A model generated the notes under the pieces. It saw nothing but the letters and a program-made list of their open reading frames with translations. It was not told the origin of the DNA and did not search any database. Below, piece after piece: positions 32,293 through 42,812 of a stretch of 64,000 nucleotides of DNA. The first letter of the stretch is position 1; every line of letters starts with the position of its first letter. Made by a program: the position numbers and the translations under genes. The stretch spans positions 62,001 through 126,000 of the forward strand of contig JAUMYK010000001.1 of NCBI GenBank assembly GCA_030528665.1, given 5' to 3'. The stretch comes from a bacterium (GTDB lineage Bacteria; Patescibacteria; JAEDAM01; Absconditabacterales; Absconditicoccaceae).

Positions 32293-33804
32293 ATGAGGAT
32301 GCAAAAAAGAAAGTTGGGAGCTAATGAGTCTAAACAGCCAAAGAAAAATCTACGAGTATGGAAATGGGCTATCGCATTGCTCTGTATCTTTGGGGTGCTT
32401 ATCCTAGTAAAACCTTATGCAGAGTATCTGAAAGGGCTACTCTCTTCAACAGGAAAAAATGTGATCAAAGTAGTCAGTAAAACGGTAGGTACTGAGATGC
32501 AAAAGGACCAATTCTGAAATGTAAATGTGGCGATGATAGGATACGGAGGGGGATTGCACGGAGGAGGATACCTTGCAGATACGATTATTATTGCTTCACG
32601 AAATACAGATAATGGTGCTGTGTCTATGCTTTCGATTCCAAGAGATTTGTATATCAAAAATCCTCTGGGTGGTACTGCAAGAATCAATGCAGTTTTTAGC
32701 CAAATTTTTGGACATCATAAAAAGGATTTGCATGCTGCAGCATCAGCTTTTTTGCCCACTTTAGAAAAAATTACAGGACTCACTATTCCCTATTACGCAA
32801 CTATTGATTTTTCAGGCTTTAAGACCGTAATCGATACCTTGTGAGGGATAGATATTGAGGTGCCTTATGCCTTGCACGATTATCAGTATCCGGATGAAAA
32901 TTTGAGGGGTTATGATCCTTTACATATAGAGGCAGGTTGGCAGCATATGGATGGTGATTTGGCTCTGAAATATTCTAGATCAAGGCACGCATTGGGACAT
33001 GCATCAGATTTTGATCGTTCGTTTAGGCAGCAGCTAGTGATCAATGCCATCAAAAATAAACTTCTCTCTTCTGAGAATTTATCTCTTGAGAGGGTACAAC
33101 AGCTCTATGAAAACTTTACTCAAATGGTAACAACTAATGTAGCTTTGGATGAGATGTTATGGACCGTACAGTTTCTCGATACCATCAAGATGTTTACTTT
33201 TGGACTCAATAATCATTACAATCCTACAAATTACAAGGCGATGCACAAGGGGGCATTTCTCTACAATCCTGCGAGAGATCAGTTTGGAGGGGCATCAGTG
33301 ATGATTCCTTTTGGAGCCTCAGCAGACAAATTAGATCAGTATGATCAGATCCACGACTATGTTGATTTTATTACGCATATGCAGGATACTTTTTTGCAGG
33401 GTGGAAAGCTTGATATTCTCAATGCAATTTCCAAAGAGCAGCTCCGTGCAAAAGGTTTGCAAAATGCAAAATTAGCAAGCAAACTTGCAGCCAAGATGAA
33501 GAGATATGGATTGGAAATCAGAGAAATCTCTAATGCTGAGCCACAGTCAACTACCCAGCTTCGTATTTATACTGAGAGTGAGTTGGCACAGGGCTATGAA
33601 GGACTGATCACTGCGATCAAAAATTTTGTACCAATTGATGAAATCCTCTATCAGACTGGAGTAGTCAAACATATTGTGGATGAGTATGGTAATAGTGTTG
33701 AGGTATTTACAGGGGCTGAACTGGAGTTGATCCTAGGAGAGAGTTATCTCTCTGGTGGGCAGGCAACTGCGTTTTCAGAGAGATTGCAACTCCAGTATCG
33801 TTAG
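32293..33804 (+). CDS. LytR-CpsA-Psr (LCP) family protein
   Basis: 503 residues. Short basic cytoplasmic N-terminus, one TM helix (WAIALLCIFGVLILVKPY), then the LCP domain: ADTIIIAS, the phosphate-binding LSIPRDLYIK, the glycan-site region YSRSRHALGHASDFDRSFRQQ with its conserved arginines. A C-terminal domain of about 150 residues ends with a LytR_C-like segment (LRIYTESELAQGYEG...). LCP enzymes transfer undecaprenyl-linked polymers to peptidoglycan. Two TGA codons. The start ATG at 32293 was chosen over an upstream TTG. Confidence 0.92.
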
Positions 33805-33823
33805 TTTTATTTTGATAGAGAGT

Positions 33824-34567
33824 ATGATGTTGGCTATCCCACCAGGAGTAAAAGAAAAAAAACAAATACTGATTGATTTTATGGAGACTATAGGGATCAA
33901 TATCCAAGAGTGTCAGCATTTTGACCTTTTTTGTACGACCTTCGTACACAAGTCCTATGCCTCTGATTTCAAGGAATCTTATGATCACAATGAGAGGCTC
34001 GAGTTTGTGGGTGATGCAGTACTGGGTTCGATCATCGCAAAGGCGCTTTTTCAAAATTTTCCTCAGATGCAGGAATCGCTAATGACGCTCTACAAGATCG
34101 CACTGGTCAGAGAGGAGACGCTCGCTACCGTAGCCAAAAAGATTCAGCTCAATCAGATCCTCTTTATCAGTAAGGGAGAGGAGAGAAATTGAGGTCGTGA
34201 AAAGCCCTCTATCATCTCTGATGCATTGGAGGCATTGATTGGATATGTATTTTTGGATTTTGGGTATGAGGCAGCTGAGCAGTTGGTAGTAAAGTATGTG
34301 TATCCAGAGATAGAGACAATCTCTCAGGCTCCTGTCAAGTCCTACAAAACCATGGTGCAGGAAAAAATTCAAAAAAGCTACAAGAAATTGCCTACCTATA
34401 TCGATAGTGAGGAGCAGGTCGATGAGAAAAAAAATGTGATTTCCTTTCGTTCTGAGATTATGGTTGATGAAAAAGTATTGGCAGTTGGTTTTTGATCCAA
34501 TAAGAAAAAGGCTCAAGAAGATGCTGCCAAAAATTATTATGAGAGTCTTCAGACTTCCAAAAAATAG
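33824..34567 (+). CDS. rnc: Ribonuclease III
   Basis: 247 residues. RNase III domain with NERLEFVGDAVLGSII and SDALEALIGYVFLD carrying the catalytic acidic residues, then a dsRNA-binding domain ending VLAVGFGSNKKKAQEDAAKNYY. TGA encodes the Gly before GREKPS and the conserved Gly of the dsRBD GxGxxKKxAE motif. The long precursor stems around the rRNA genes at 51-55.8 kb are expected substrates. It follows the LCP gene by 20 bases. Confidence 0.95.
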
Positions 34568-34634
34568 TTCCTCTTGACTTTTGCTTGAAAAAGCAGAGTA
34601 AAAAGATAGTATCTATCAAAGTTTTATTCACTCT

Positions 34635-35594
34635 ATGCATAGTATGAAAAAGTATTTTAATGTGGTTAAAAGAGCTTATTTATGGCTTTTTATTGCTCTT
34701 GGTATGGTATTGACATCATGGATGGTATTTTTCTTTACAGCACATTTTTCTGAGGAATTTACAGGAGGAGTTAAGGTAGTTTTCAATGGAAAAATTGAGC
34801 AAGATACTTTTAGACAGGGATTGCAGGCACATCTTGAGGAACAAGGATTTCAAAATCTCAAGATCAATCTCGAACAACACGGAGCTGATGTAGAGATCAA
34901 GATCAATACGCAGCGTCAGACCGATCTTCAGGTCAATCAATTAGCTCAAGCGATCCCTCAATATCTGCAGGCAGAGCATTATATCCGTTCTCAGGCTGAG
35001 ATTATCGAACATACTGTGATTTGACCAAGTGTGGGAGCGTATATGCAAAGTACAGCTACCAGAGCCTTAGGCTTAGGTATTATCGCAATGGTGATGTATA
35101 TGATCTTTTCATTTGGTACAATTAGAAAGTATATTGCTCCTGTGATTCTGGCTTGTGTAGTGATATTGAGTACTATGATCAGTGTGAGTATCCCAGCTGG
35201 TGCCTATGGTCTCTGGATGGGGATCAATCCGACAGTACAGATCGATACCGTGTTTATTATTGCGATCTTGACGATTATCGGATATGGGATCAATGATGTG
35301 ATTATTATTTTTGATAGAGTGAGAGAAAATATGATCAGATATGGAGACAAAAAAGAGGTGCATCTCGCTACGATCTTTGAGGAGAGTATCTGGCAGTCTA
35401 TGAAAAGATCTTTGGGTACTTCGCTTTCTACCCTCCTCGTATTGCTTGGGATGTTTGTCTTTGCTACAGGAGTAGTATCTACCTTTGCTTTTACGGTAGG
35501 AGTGGGAGTGATTGCTTCAACCTTGAGTAGTATCTTTATCGCAGTGCCAACTGCATATCTCTTGGTAAAAGTAACGACCAAAGGAAGAAAATAG
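34635..35594 (+). CDS. secF: Protein translocase subunit SecF
   Basis: 319 residues, six TM helices. Family signatures: FTGG at the start of the first periplasmic loop, IGPSVG with its glycine from TGA, and IIGYGINDVIIIFDRVRENM. SecF works with SecD to drive the late steps of Sec export. No secD gene is adjacent in this window, although the two are usually neighbours or fused. Starts at MHSMKK; an ATG three codons later is possible. Confidence 0.94.
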
Positions 35595-35664
35595 AAACGA
35601 TATTGAGAGAAAGGTCTGCGTTGTCAGGCTTTTTTCGATCTGTCATTTTATATTATTTGAGGTG

Positions 35665-36339
35665 ATGAGGCAAAGTGCTTATGTTTGGTATGAAGATCAG
35701 TATTGTTATTATATTCGAAAACCTGCTGGTCAGCATACGACATTTTGAGCGGAATACTCCTTTTTGGAGCAGATGAGGGAGCAAACCGCAGACCCTAGGA
35801 TTGCTCAGATCATGCTACAAGGAGAGCAAAATTTTTGAAAAAAAGAAGAATACTGACTTTTGAATAGGTTGGATACTTTGACCACAGGACTCCTCTATTT
35901 TGCCAAGACCCCCGAGATCAAAAGGCAGTACAAAAGACTCCAGTCTGAGGGAAAAGTCAAAAAACAATACCTTTTGGAAGTGTGGTGAGATATAGGGTAT
36001 CGGGTGGAGAAAAAGGGAAGAGTGATTGATTTTCCTATTGCACATCATAAATTTTCTGCTGATCGTATGGTGGTGGTTTCCTCAGATATGGTCTTGCATA
36101 AAATAAAAGGGGCAGTTCATAGGGTCAAAACAGTCATAAATGAATATTCTTACAACAAGATGACCAAAACTACGACGCTTTTGGTAACGATCGAGAAATG
36201 AATTCGCCATCAGATCAGAAGTCATTTTTCTGATATTGGTTATCCCTTGCTGGGTGATCCCTTGTATGGTAAAAAGAAGGATCCTTATTATGGAAATTTG
36301 CAGTTGGTAAGTGTAGGGCTGAAAGTAGAGGTGGAATAG
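35665..36339 (+). CDS. RluA-family RNA pseudouridine synthase
   Basis: 224 residues. Catalytic block NRLDTLTTGLLYFAKT with the active-site Asp, later GIRHQIRSHFSDIGYPLLGDPLYG, both typical of RluA-type enzymes. No S4 domain. The motif read as HRLDxxTSG in most relatives is NRLDTLTTG here. Five TGA codons, one just ahead of the catalytic motif (EEYGLLNRLD) and one in EKGIRHQ. GAGGTG precedes the ATG. Ends before the operator array. Confidence 0.88.
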
Positions 36340-36404
36340 CCTCTTTTTTTTAATGAGTGGAAAAGTTGGCTACCCCTATGTTTGGGAGGATATTCACGAG
36401 AGAG

Positions 36405-36580
36405 TATTCACTAATTCAGTGAAAGAGTGAAATTCACTGTTTTTGTGAAAAAATTCACTACTATTGTGAAAGAGGTTTTTTGACAAAAAAGAAAAAATAG
36501 TTATAATGGTAGGGTATTCACTAATTCAGTGAAAGAGTGAAATTCACTGTTTTTGTGAAAAAATTCACTACTATTGTGAA
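36405..36580 (+). repeat. 66-bp direct repeat, two copies 110 bases apart
   Basis: Positions 36405-36470 and 36515-36580 are identical, beginning GTATTCACTAATTC. Each copy holds three of the 17-base palindromes. The two copies flank a consensus promoter, so the array probably grew by local duplication. Confidence 0.9.
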
Positions 36581-36681
36581 TAAAATGTAAAAAATTCACT
36601 ACTTTAGTGAATCTTGTATGAAAAGTTCACTAGTATAGTGAAAATGATGAGTAGAGAAAAAAAGTTCACTACTCTAGTGAA
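36407..36681. promoter_or_regulatory. Operator array: nine TTCACT-N5-AGTGAA palindromes
   Basis: Seventeen-base palindromes at 36407, 36433, 36454, 36517, 36543, 36564, 36595, 36626 and 36665 (first base given). Outer arms are TTCACT/AGTGAA, or TGTGAA in four copies; the 5-base centres vary. Start-to-start spacing is 21, 26, 31 or 39 bases within clusters, so many sites lie two to three helical turns apart. A consensus promoter lies between copies 3 and 4, and an XRE regulator gene starts 46 bases after the last site. Autoregulation by that protein is the obvious inference. Confidence 0.8.
36480..36507 (+). promoter_or_regulatory. Consensus sigma-70 promoter within the operator array
   Basis: TTGACA (36480-36485), 16-base A-rich spacer, TATAAT (36502-36507). 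Both hexamers are perfect. The transcript would start near 36514, just ahead of six operators, with a leader of over 200 bases to the XRE gene. Confidence 0.85.
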
Positions 36682-36727
36682 TCGTTGATCGTGTAAATTG
36701 CTGACTTTATTTATCACTTGAGAAAAG

Positions 36728-37246
36728 ATGCTAGATCCAGGGAGAGAGATTGCTCAGAGATTAGAAGAGCTTGGCTTGACGCAAAAAGCACTTTCTCTGC
36801 AAATCGGAAAAAAAGTCAGCGAAATCAATGAACTCATCAAAGGGAAGAGAAAGATTACTCTCGCTTGGGATTATCTTTTAGCAGGGGTATTTCATACTCC
36901 TCAAAAATATTGGATTCACAAGCAGATTGATATGGATTATGCGAAGATGTTGGAGGAGAGGAGAGAACAGCAGGAAAATATTCCAGTAAATCAGCCAAGT
37001 ATTTCATCCCAGCAGCCAAGGAGTGCAGATCAGCAATGAAGAATGTTGTCAGGTCAAGCATTTTCTCAGATGGGAGAGGAATCTTCGCTCCTTACTCAGT
37101 TAGAGGATGGAGGACAACGACAGGAGCAAGACATGCAACAGCCAGTCAGTCCTGCAGAGCAAAATGAGCAAATTGAACAATTTGTATCAGGAGTTCAGCA
37201 GGCTAATGTGTGAGAGGGCAAGGAGTTGATCTTTTTGACCTTTTAG
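36728..37246 (+). CDS. XRE/HigA-like transcriptional regulator
   Basis: 172 residues. Residues 5-60 form a helix-turn-helix of the HigA/VapI type (AQRLEELGLTQKALSLQIGKKVSEINELIKGKRKIT), followed by the family-like WDYLLAGVFHTPQKYWIHKQIDMD. The remaining 100 residues are Gln/Ser/Glu-rich and low-complexity. No toxin gene is next to it: upstream is a pseudouridine synthase, downstream an SLH protein, so it may be a stand-alone regulator. Two TGA codons lie in the tail. The multi-operator upstream region points to strong autoregulation. Confidence 0.8.
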
Positions 37247-37312
37247 AAGGTGTCCAACATTGTTAGAATTTTTGTGTCAAAGATGTTGACATTCGTGGTT
37301 AAAAAGATATAT

Positions 37313-37339
37313 TCTGACTCAAGAGGTCAGATTTTTTTT
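37313..37339 (+). terminator. Rho-independent terminator
   Basis: TCTGAC-tcaaga-GGTCAGA stem followed by a T8 run, after the XRE gene. The arm contains the frequent TCAGATTTT motif. Confidence 0.85.
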
Positions 37340-37359
37340 ATTTTTTTGAGAAAAGAGAG

Positions 37360-38502
37360 ATGAGAAACATTAAAATGCGAGTGCTTGTCTTGAGTATACT
37401 CTTGACGACAGGATTGGGAACAGTGATGGCGGATACAGGGATAAGGCTGATGGTACCTGATTTGCCTTTCGCTTTTTCTGGTATGGCAAGTTTCAATCTC
37501 CATCTTCAGGTGGAGCAGTCAGTTCAGGAGCATACTGAGGGGATTTTGACCTTTGAGAGCTGTGGACAAGAACTGACTTTGGGATATCAGGGAGAGTTAA
37601 AAAAGGAGCTTCTGACACCAGTAGCTTTGGTGCCTGGACTACAGTATTTTCCGATCGAGGTCAAGGATCAGCTAGAAAGAGACTGTGACTTGCATTTTCA
37701 TCTCTGGGATAAAAAGAAAGAGACTTTGCTGGCTACGACAGGTATTGGGCTAAAATACAAGAGCTGTTATGCACCGATTGATGCTGATCAGGAGCTGATC
37801 TTGAGTGGACATTTGGCAGACTTGCCTCAGGATGATCAGCATGCTAGCAGATGAGAACAGCAGAAAACTATCCCTTCCTTTCCCCAGGATAAAGCTCATC
37901 AAGTGAATACGCAAATATCTAACACAGCCCATCTTGAAGAAATCAAAAAAATCTATGATCGAGTACTAGAACATCAATTGTTTTCAGATTTAGAGTTTAC
38001 GCTTGAGAGTTTTATGCAACCATTGACAAGAATTGAATTGGCACAGATGATTGTAGCGATGAGTGAAAAGCTAGGGTGGGAACTACAGTCTGAGAAAGTA
38101 TGTGTATATCAAGACGTGAGTGATGCTTCTGAGGCGATGAGGTTGACAGCGCAGCAAGTATGTCAATTGGATATTATGGGGATTCATCCCGACCTTAGTG
38201 CTTTGGACAACTTTATGCCAGATACCCTTGTGACAAGAGATCAGATGGTTACAGTAGTATCTAGGATATTGCGATGAGATTTGTACAATCAAGGACAGAC
38301 CTTTTATGACCAGCATATCCAACAAGCACACAAAATCTGACTGATTACCAAGGTAGACCCTGCGATGATCGAGTTGAGAGCTTACTTTTATCTGATGCTC
38401 TATAGAGCTACACAGCAGCAGCTCTTCTCTCCAGTGCAAAAAGAAAACTCCTCTCAGTCTGAGCAAGAAGAGGAAAAAAAGTCAGGATGGAGCCTATGGT
38501 AG
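37360..38502 (+). CDS. SLH-domain surface protein
   Basis: 380 residues. Signal peptide (VLVLSILLTTGLGTVMA), a beta-rich N-terminal half of about 140 residues with paired cysteines, then three S-layer-homology-like repeats: PLTRIELAQMIVAMSEKLG, a second containing QVCQLDIMGIHP...FMPDTLVTRDQM, and a third, AHKIGLITKVDP...YFYLMLYRA. Such repeats bind pyruvylated wall polymer. Three TGA codons. The same three-repeat layout opens the 1087-residue protein at 57.2 kb. It converges with a CsaB-like gene seven bases away. Confidence 0.8.
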
Positions 38503-38508
38503 TTCACT

Positions 38509-39522
38509 TTACTTCTCCAAATTACGCTCAAGTTTGCTATTATGGATGAGGGGAGTATAAGGCAAATGAAAAGTATGATAACAATAAAGAAAGTGGAGTC
38601 TTGATCCAAATCAGGCTTCACTTTTTTGTATATAGCTGAGGGTTTCCTCCAAGCTATGTTCATCCCATCTAAAAACTGCTAGATTTGTGTTCAAAAAAGG
38701 AGTCCAAAAATCCTGATCCAATCCCAGATCACAAGGAAAGAAAACAAAGCTTGTATCTTGCTTGAGAAGAGAGGATGAGAGGTGTTTGATCCTACTGAGA
38801 GGAGTAATGGGACTACTATTGAGGAGGATGAAAGAGCTGTGATCCGAGGCGATCTGATTTGGCTTTTTTGCTAAAAAATATGCTAAGATCGAAGTACTAA
38901 AATCTCCATGATGGAGGCAAAGGGTCTGCTGATTGCCTTGCTGTCTGAGGAGATGTTTGGTGACCTCAAACGAGCTATGATCTCTCAGGAGGAGAGTTTG
39001 ACTTTTGTTGATCAAAAAACGGCTTAACCATCTCGTTCGCCACTGCTTTTGTGAGCCGATTCCTCCCCAGAGGCTAAAATGTTTGCTGATGATGCTACGA
39101 AAATAGAGGAGCAGATTCCATCCATTATGCGGAAATTTTCTTTCCTCATCTACTACTTCTCCTCCTCAAAAAATCTTGAAAGAAGAGCGATAGGGATGAA
39201 GTCAAAGAAGAGTGATGATATAGTTTTTCCATTTTCTAGGCAGAAGTTGTAGGAGTTTTCAAAAGAGCGATTGGTGTTGGTAGGTATCGAGTGAAAAAAA
39301 ATGAATTTTTGATCGATCGACCACACTCCCAGCCTCCTGATAATACTGGTCAATAAAAGTCAGATTTTTTTTGACTCGTTGCTGCATCCGCTGGGGATCT
39401 CCTACCTCGACTACAAGCTCCTCTACGGGATAATGCCTAAAAATTTCCTCTACTACGCCAAAAAAAAGGAGTTCATCCCCAAAATTTTTGTATCCATAGT
39501 AGCCTTTAAGATAAATATGCAT
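38509..39522 (-). CDS. csaB: CsaB-like polysaccharide pyruvyl transferase
   Basis: 337 residues. N-terminus MHIYLKGYYGYKNFGDELL is the family signature (GYYGxxNxGDE); FGGGEVVDE and SLWGGIGSQ follow, and the second half has the Rossmann-like LLLRDHSSFEVTKHL. CsaB adds pyruvate to secondary cell-wall polymer, creating the ligand for SLH domains, which fits the adjacent SLH gene. Several TGA codons; the last (SEAG) adds 34 residues before TAA that look less conserved and could be a recent extension. Starts 18 bases after folD on the same strand. Confidence 0.82.
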
Positions 39523-39540
39523 GCTATACGAGCTGATAAA

Positions 39541-40449
39541 TTAGAGATGATACTGCTTTCGTAGACTAATGACATTGCTAAAGAGTGCTGCAATAGTCAG
39601 TGGTCAGACCCCTCCAGGGACTGGGGTAATATGCGCAACTTGCTCTTGTAGATTGCTAATATCCATGTCTCCTACAGCTTTCCCCTTGAGGTGTCCATAG
39701 CCAATATCAATAAAAATCTGATTCTTTTTGTCATTGCTATGGGCGGCAGTGATGAGATGGACCGCTCCTGTACCTGCAAAGACATACTGTGCATTTTGAC
39801 AGGCAGTGACAATCTCTGCTGGAGTATTGCGGATATCACAGCATTGGACAATCGCTCCTCTCTTGAGGCACTCGAGGGCAAGCGGTTTTCCTACCACTAC
39901 ACTCTGTCCAATAATGGCAACCCTCTTGTTACGCAAATCTCCAAGCTGATAATAATCCAAGAGCATCATTACGGCTCTAGGGGTAGCAGGCGTAAATTCC
40001 AGATATTCGGAAAAACTTTTCCCTACTAAACTTCCACCTAATCCATCAATATCCTTGCTTTCATCAATCGCTTGGAGAAAGTGATTTCTAGAAGGGCTAA
40101 GGTGTTCAGGCAAAGGAAGCTGAAGCATAATGCCGATACAATCTTCATCAGTATTCAGGTAGCTTATCAATTCCAAAATCGCTTCAGCATCTTGATATTC
40201 CTTGCTCAACAACTGCTCAAACATTTCGCCTCTCGTATGAGTTTGTTGCTCCTGTTGTCAAAAAACAAAAGTCTGAAGTCAGATGTCTTTTGCATAGTTT
40301 TGCTTGTGTTTGACATAGACAGCCGATGAACGATTATCTCCGAAAAAGAGGATCGCGATATATTTGGACTGCGGATCAAAGAGCTGAGGAATCTGTGTTT
40401 TGAGTTCGAGTTTGACCTGCTCTGCTAGTGGTTTTCCATAAAGTAGCAT
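39541..40449 (-). CDS. folD: Methylenetetrahydrofolate dehydrogenase/cyclohydrolase
   Basis: 302 residues, bifunctional one-carbon enzyme supplying 10-formyl-THF, the donor used by Fmt. Motifs: YVKHKQNYAKDIG with the catalytic Lys region, GIMLQLPLPEHL, DESKDIDGLGG, AIIGQSVVVGKPLA (NADP site), and PVPGGVGPLT, where the glycine after GGV is a TGA codon and invariant in the family. Three TGA codons. Followed closely by csaB. Confidence 0.96.
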
Positions 40450-40595
40450 AGTATAGTATATATAGCATAAAGTGAGAAAAGTATAGTAAAGAGGAGGGAA
40501 AAATCAAGTCTGAAAGGTGTTTAGAGAATTTGACTTGATTTTATGTTTATAATAGATAGCATCAATGCACTATTACTTGACTGGTAATAGATGTA

Positions 40596-42812
40596 ATGGC
40601 AAAAAAAGTACAAAGCATAGAACCCAATATTGCTGACCTTGCCAATGGTTGGCTCAAAAAATATAAACTTGATTACAAATTAGAGCAAGAATCTTTAAAT
40701 AGCGAAATAGACAAAGCATTGGATTATTATGCGTCCAAAAGTGGTGGAACAGGAGGCAATCGCCCTGATGCAAAATTGCTTTTGGAGAATCAATACGGTG
40801 AAAAATTCCCTGTTTTGATTGAATACAAAGGCAAAAAAGATGCGCTTGTCAAATTAGACAACGATAACAATGTGGAAAATCGTACCGCCAAAAATGAGCC
40901 GAATTTTAAAAATATCAAAGATTATGCGGTCAATGGGGCAGTGCATTATGCCAATGCGTTGCTTCATCATACAGCTTATACCGATATTATTGCCATTGGG
41001 ATGACGGGCGAAAAGGACGAAAAAGGCAAAATCCGTCATCAAATCAGCGTGTATTATGTTTCCAAAAAGAATTTGGGAGTGGGGCAAAAAGTCGGTGAGT
41101 TTTCTGATTTTTCGTTTTTAGCCAAAGAAAATACCGATGCCTTCATTGAGCAAGTGAAAAATCTTTCGCTCTCGCCAGAGGAATTGGACAAACTCAAAGA
41201 AAAACGCGAAAAGGAAATTGATGCTAGTCTCGCCAAACTCAATAACGATATTTACCAAAATGAAAAAGGCTTAGATCCAACCGATCGCGTTTATCTGGTG
41301 GCGGCTACTATCATCGCGACTTTGGGTGTACCTGCAAAAGATGGAGAGCCTGCAGTCAAGCCTTTGGAAAAAGACGAGCTGAAATCCAACGAGATGTCAG
41401 GCGAGCGAGATGGCGATATTATCATTCGCCGTATCAATGCGTTTTTTAGCAGGAAAAAATTACCAAAAGACAAAAAAGACCTCATTATCCGTACACTTTC
41501 CAACACACTTTTGACGGAAAATATCAACAAAGCTCACAACGGCGAAAGTCAACTCAAACGCGTATTTACCAAAATCGTCGATGATTTGGGAATTTATTAC
41601 AAAATCGGTTTGACCACGGACTTTACAGGCAAACTTTTCAATGAAATGTATTCGTGGCTTCCGTTTGATGGAAATATACAGCGTAACGATGTGGTACTTA
41701 CTCCGCCATATGTAGCGACTTTGCTCGTAAAATTGGCTCGTGTCAATAAAGACAGCTATGTTTGGGATTTTGCCACAGGTTCGGCAGGGCTTTTGGTGGC
41801 AGCGATGAATGAAATGCTCAAAGATGCCAAAGAGAATATCCATTCGCCAGAGGAATTGCACCTCAAAGAAGCCCATATCAAAGGCAAGCAACTTTTAGGG
41901 CTTGAATTATTGTCCAGTGTGTATATGTTGGCAATTTTGAATATGATTATGATGGGCGATGGAAGTTCTAATATCATCAATAAAAACTCACTCACGGATT
42001 TTGACGGAAATTATGGCTTTGGCAATAAAGACGAAAAATTCCCCGCTGATGCCTTTATTCTCAATCCGCCGTATTCTGCTGATGGCAATGGAATGAACTT
42101 TGTGGAAACCGCCTTGGGTATGATGCACAAAGGTTATGCGGCAATCATTATTCAAAACTCGGCAGGAAGTGGTAAGGCAAAGGAAATCAACCAACGCATT
42201 TTGCAAAAACATACGCTCATTGCCAGTATCAAAATGCCAATTGATTTATTTATCGGAAAATCCAGCGTACAGACCAATATTTATGTCTTCAAAGTGGGGG
42301 AAAAACACAAAGAAAAATCGATTGTTAAATTTATTAATTTTAGTAATGACGGCTATACGCGTACCAATCGTAAAAAGGCAAGTAATAACCTCAAAGACAC
42401 CGACAGAGCCAGAGAACGCTATCAAGAAGTGGTAGATTTGGTGGAATTTGGAAAAAACCAACTCAATATTTTTACTGAAAAAGAATATTATGAAAATACC
42501 ATTGCTACAAAAATAGACACTACTAAAGAAGAAAATGCACTTGCGCAGGCTAAGATAGTTCTTGAATCTTATGGAGATAAAGAAAGCGTAGCATTTAAAA
42601 AAGCAGAAGAAAAATATTTTGCGGTTTTAGAAAAATTAGAGCCTTTACTACAACATAATAACAAAGTAGGTGCCGACTGGAACCAAACCGCTCCGATTGA
42701 CACCAAGCCAACACTGGATGATTTTAAAAAGACCGTTTCCGATTATCTGGCGTGGGAAGTTTCTAATTTATTAAAAAAACAAGATAAAACCGACGACCGC
42801 CTGGGAAAATAG
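40596..42812 (+). CDS. RM subunit: PD-(D/E)XK nuclease fused to N6-adenine methyltransferase
   Basis: 738 residues. N-terminal nuclease signature P57-D58 ... E76-Y-K78 (NRPDAKLLLEN...VLIEYKGKK). After a helical region, an HsdM-type methyltransferase: DFATGSAGLL near residue 391 (AdoMet) and NPPY at 490 (catalytic). One chain for cutting and methylation plus a separate specificity subunit resembles BcgI-like type IIB/IIG systems more than classical type I; no HsdR motor gene is present. Not one TGA among 738 codons, and codon choice (GGC, GGG, CGC, GCG) differs from neighbours, which suggests acquisition from a standard-code donor. It ends in TAG at a candidate -1 frameshift site. Confidence 0.9.
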   Translation: MAKKVQSIEPNIADLANGWLKKYKLDYKLEQESLNSEIDKALDYYASKSGGTGGNRPDAKLLLENQYGEKFPVLIEYKGKKDALVKLDNDNNVENRTAKNEPNFKNIKDYAVNGAVHYANALLHHTAYTDIIAIGMTGEKDEKGKIRHQISVYYVSKKNLGVGQKVGEFSDFSFLAKENTDAFIEQVKNLSLSPEELDKLKEKREKEIDASLAKLNNDIYQNEKGLDPTDRVYLVAATIIATLGVPAKDGEPAVKPLEKDELKSNEMSGERDGDIIIRRINAFFSRKKLPKDKKDLIIRTLSNTLLTENINKAHNGESQLKRVFTKIVDDLGIYYKIGLTTDFTGKLFNEMYSWLPFDGNIQRNDVVLTPPYVATLLVKLARVNKDSYVWDFATGSAGLLVAAMNEMLKDAKENIHSPEELHLKEAHIKGKQLLGLELLSSVYMLAILNMIMMGDGSSNIINKNSLTDFDGNYGFGNKDEKFPADAFILNPPYSADGNGMNFVETALGMMHKGYAAIIIQNSAGSGKAKEINQRILQKHTLIASIKMPIDLFIGKSSVQTNIYVFKVGEKHKEKSIVKFINFSNDGYTRTNRKKASNNLKDTDRARERYQEVVDLVEFGKNQLNIFTEKEYYENTIATKIDTTKEENALAQAKIVLESYGDKESVAFKKAEEKYFAVLEKLEPLLQHNNKVGADWNQTAPIDTKPTLDDFKKTVSDYLAWEVSNLLKKQDKTDDRLGK

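Noticed and set aside
36405..36681. CRISPR array
   Set aside because: The repeats are 17-base palindromes with irregular 4-47 base gaps, two blocks are identical including the gaps, and no cas gene is near. It reads as operators.
38454..38663. Minus-strand frame with a hydrophobic stretch between the SLH gene and csaB
   Set aside because: It overlaps the ends of both genes in another frame and has no independent support.
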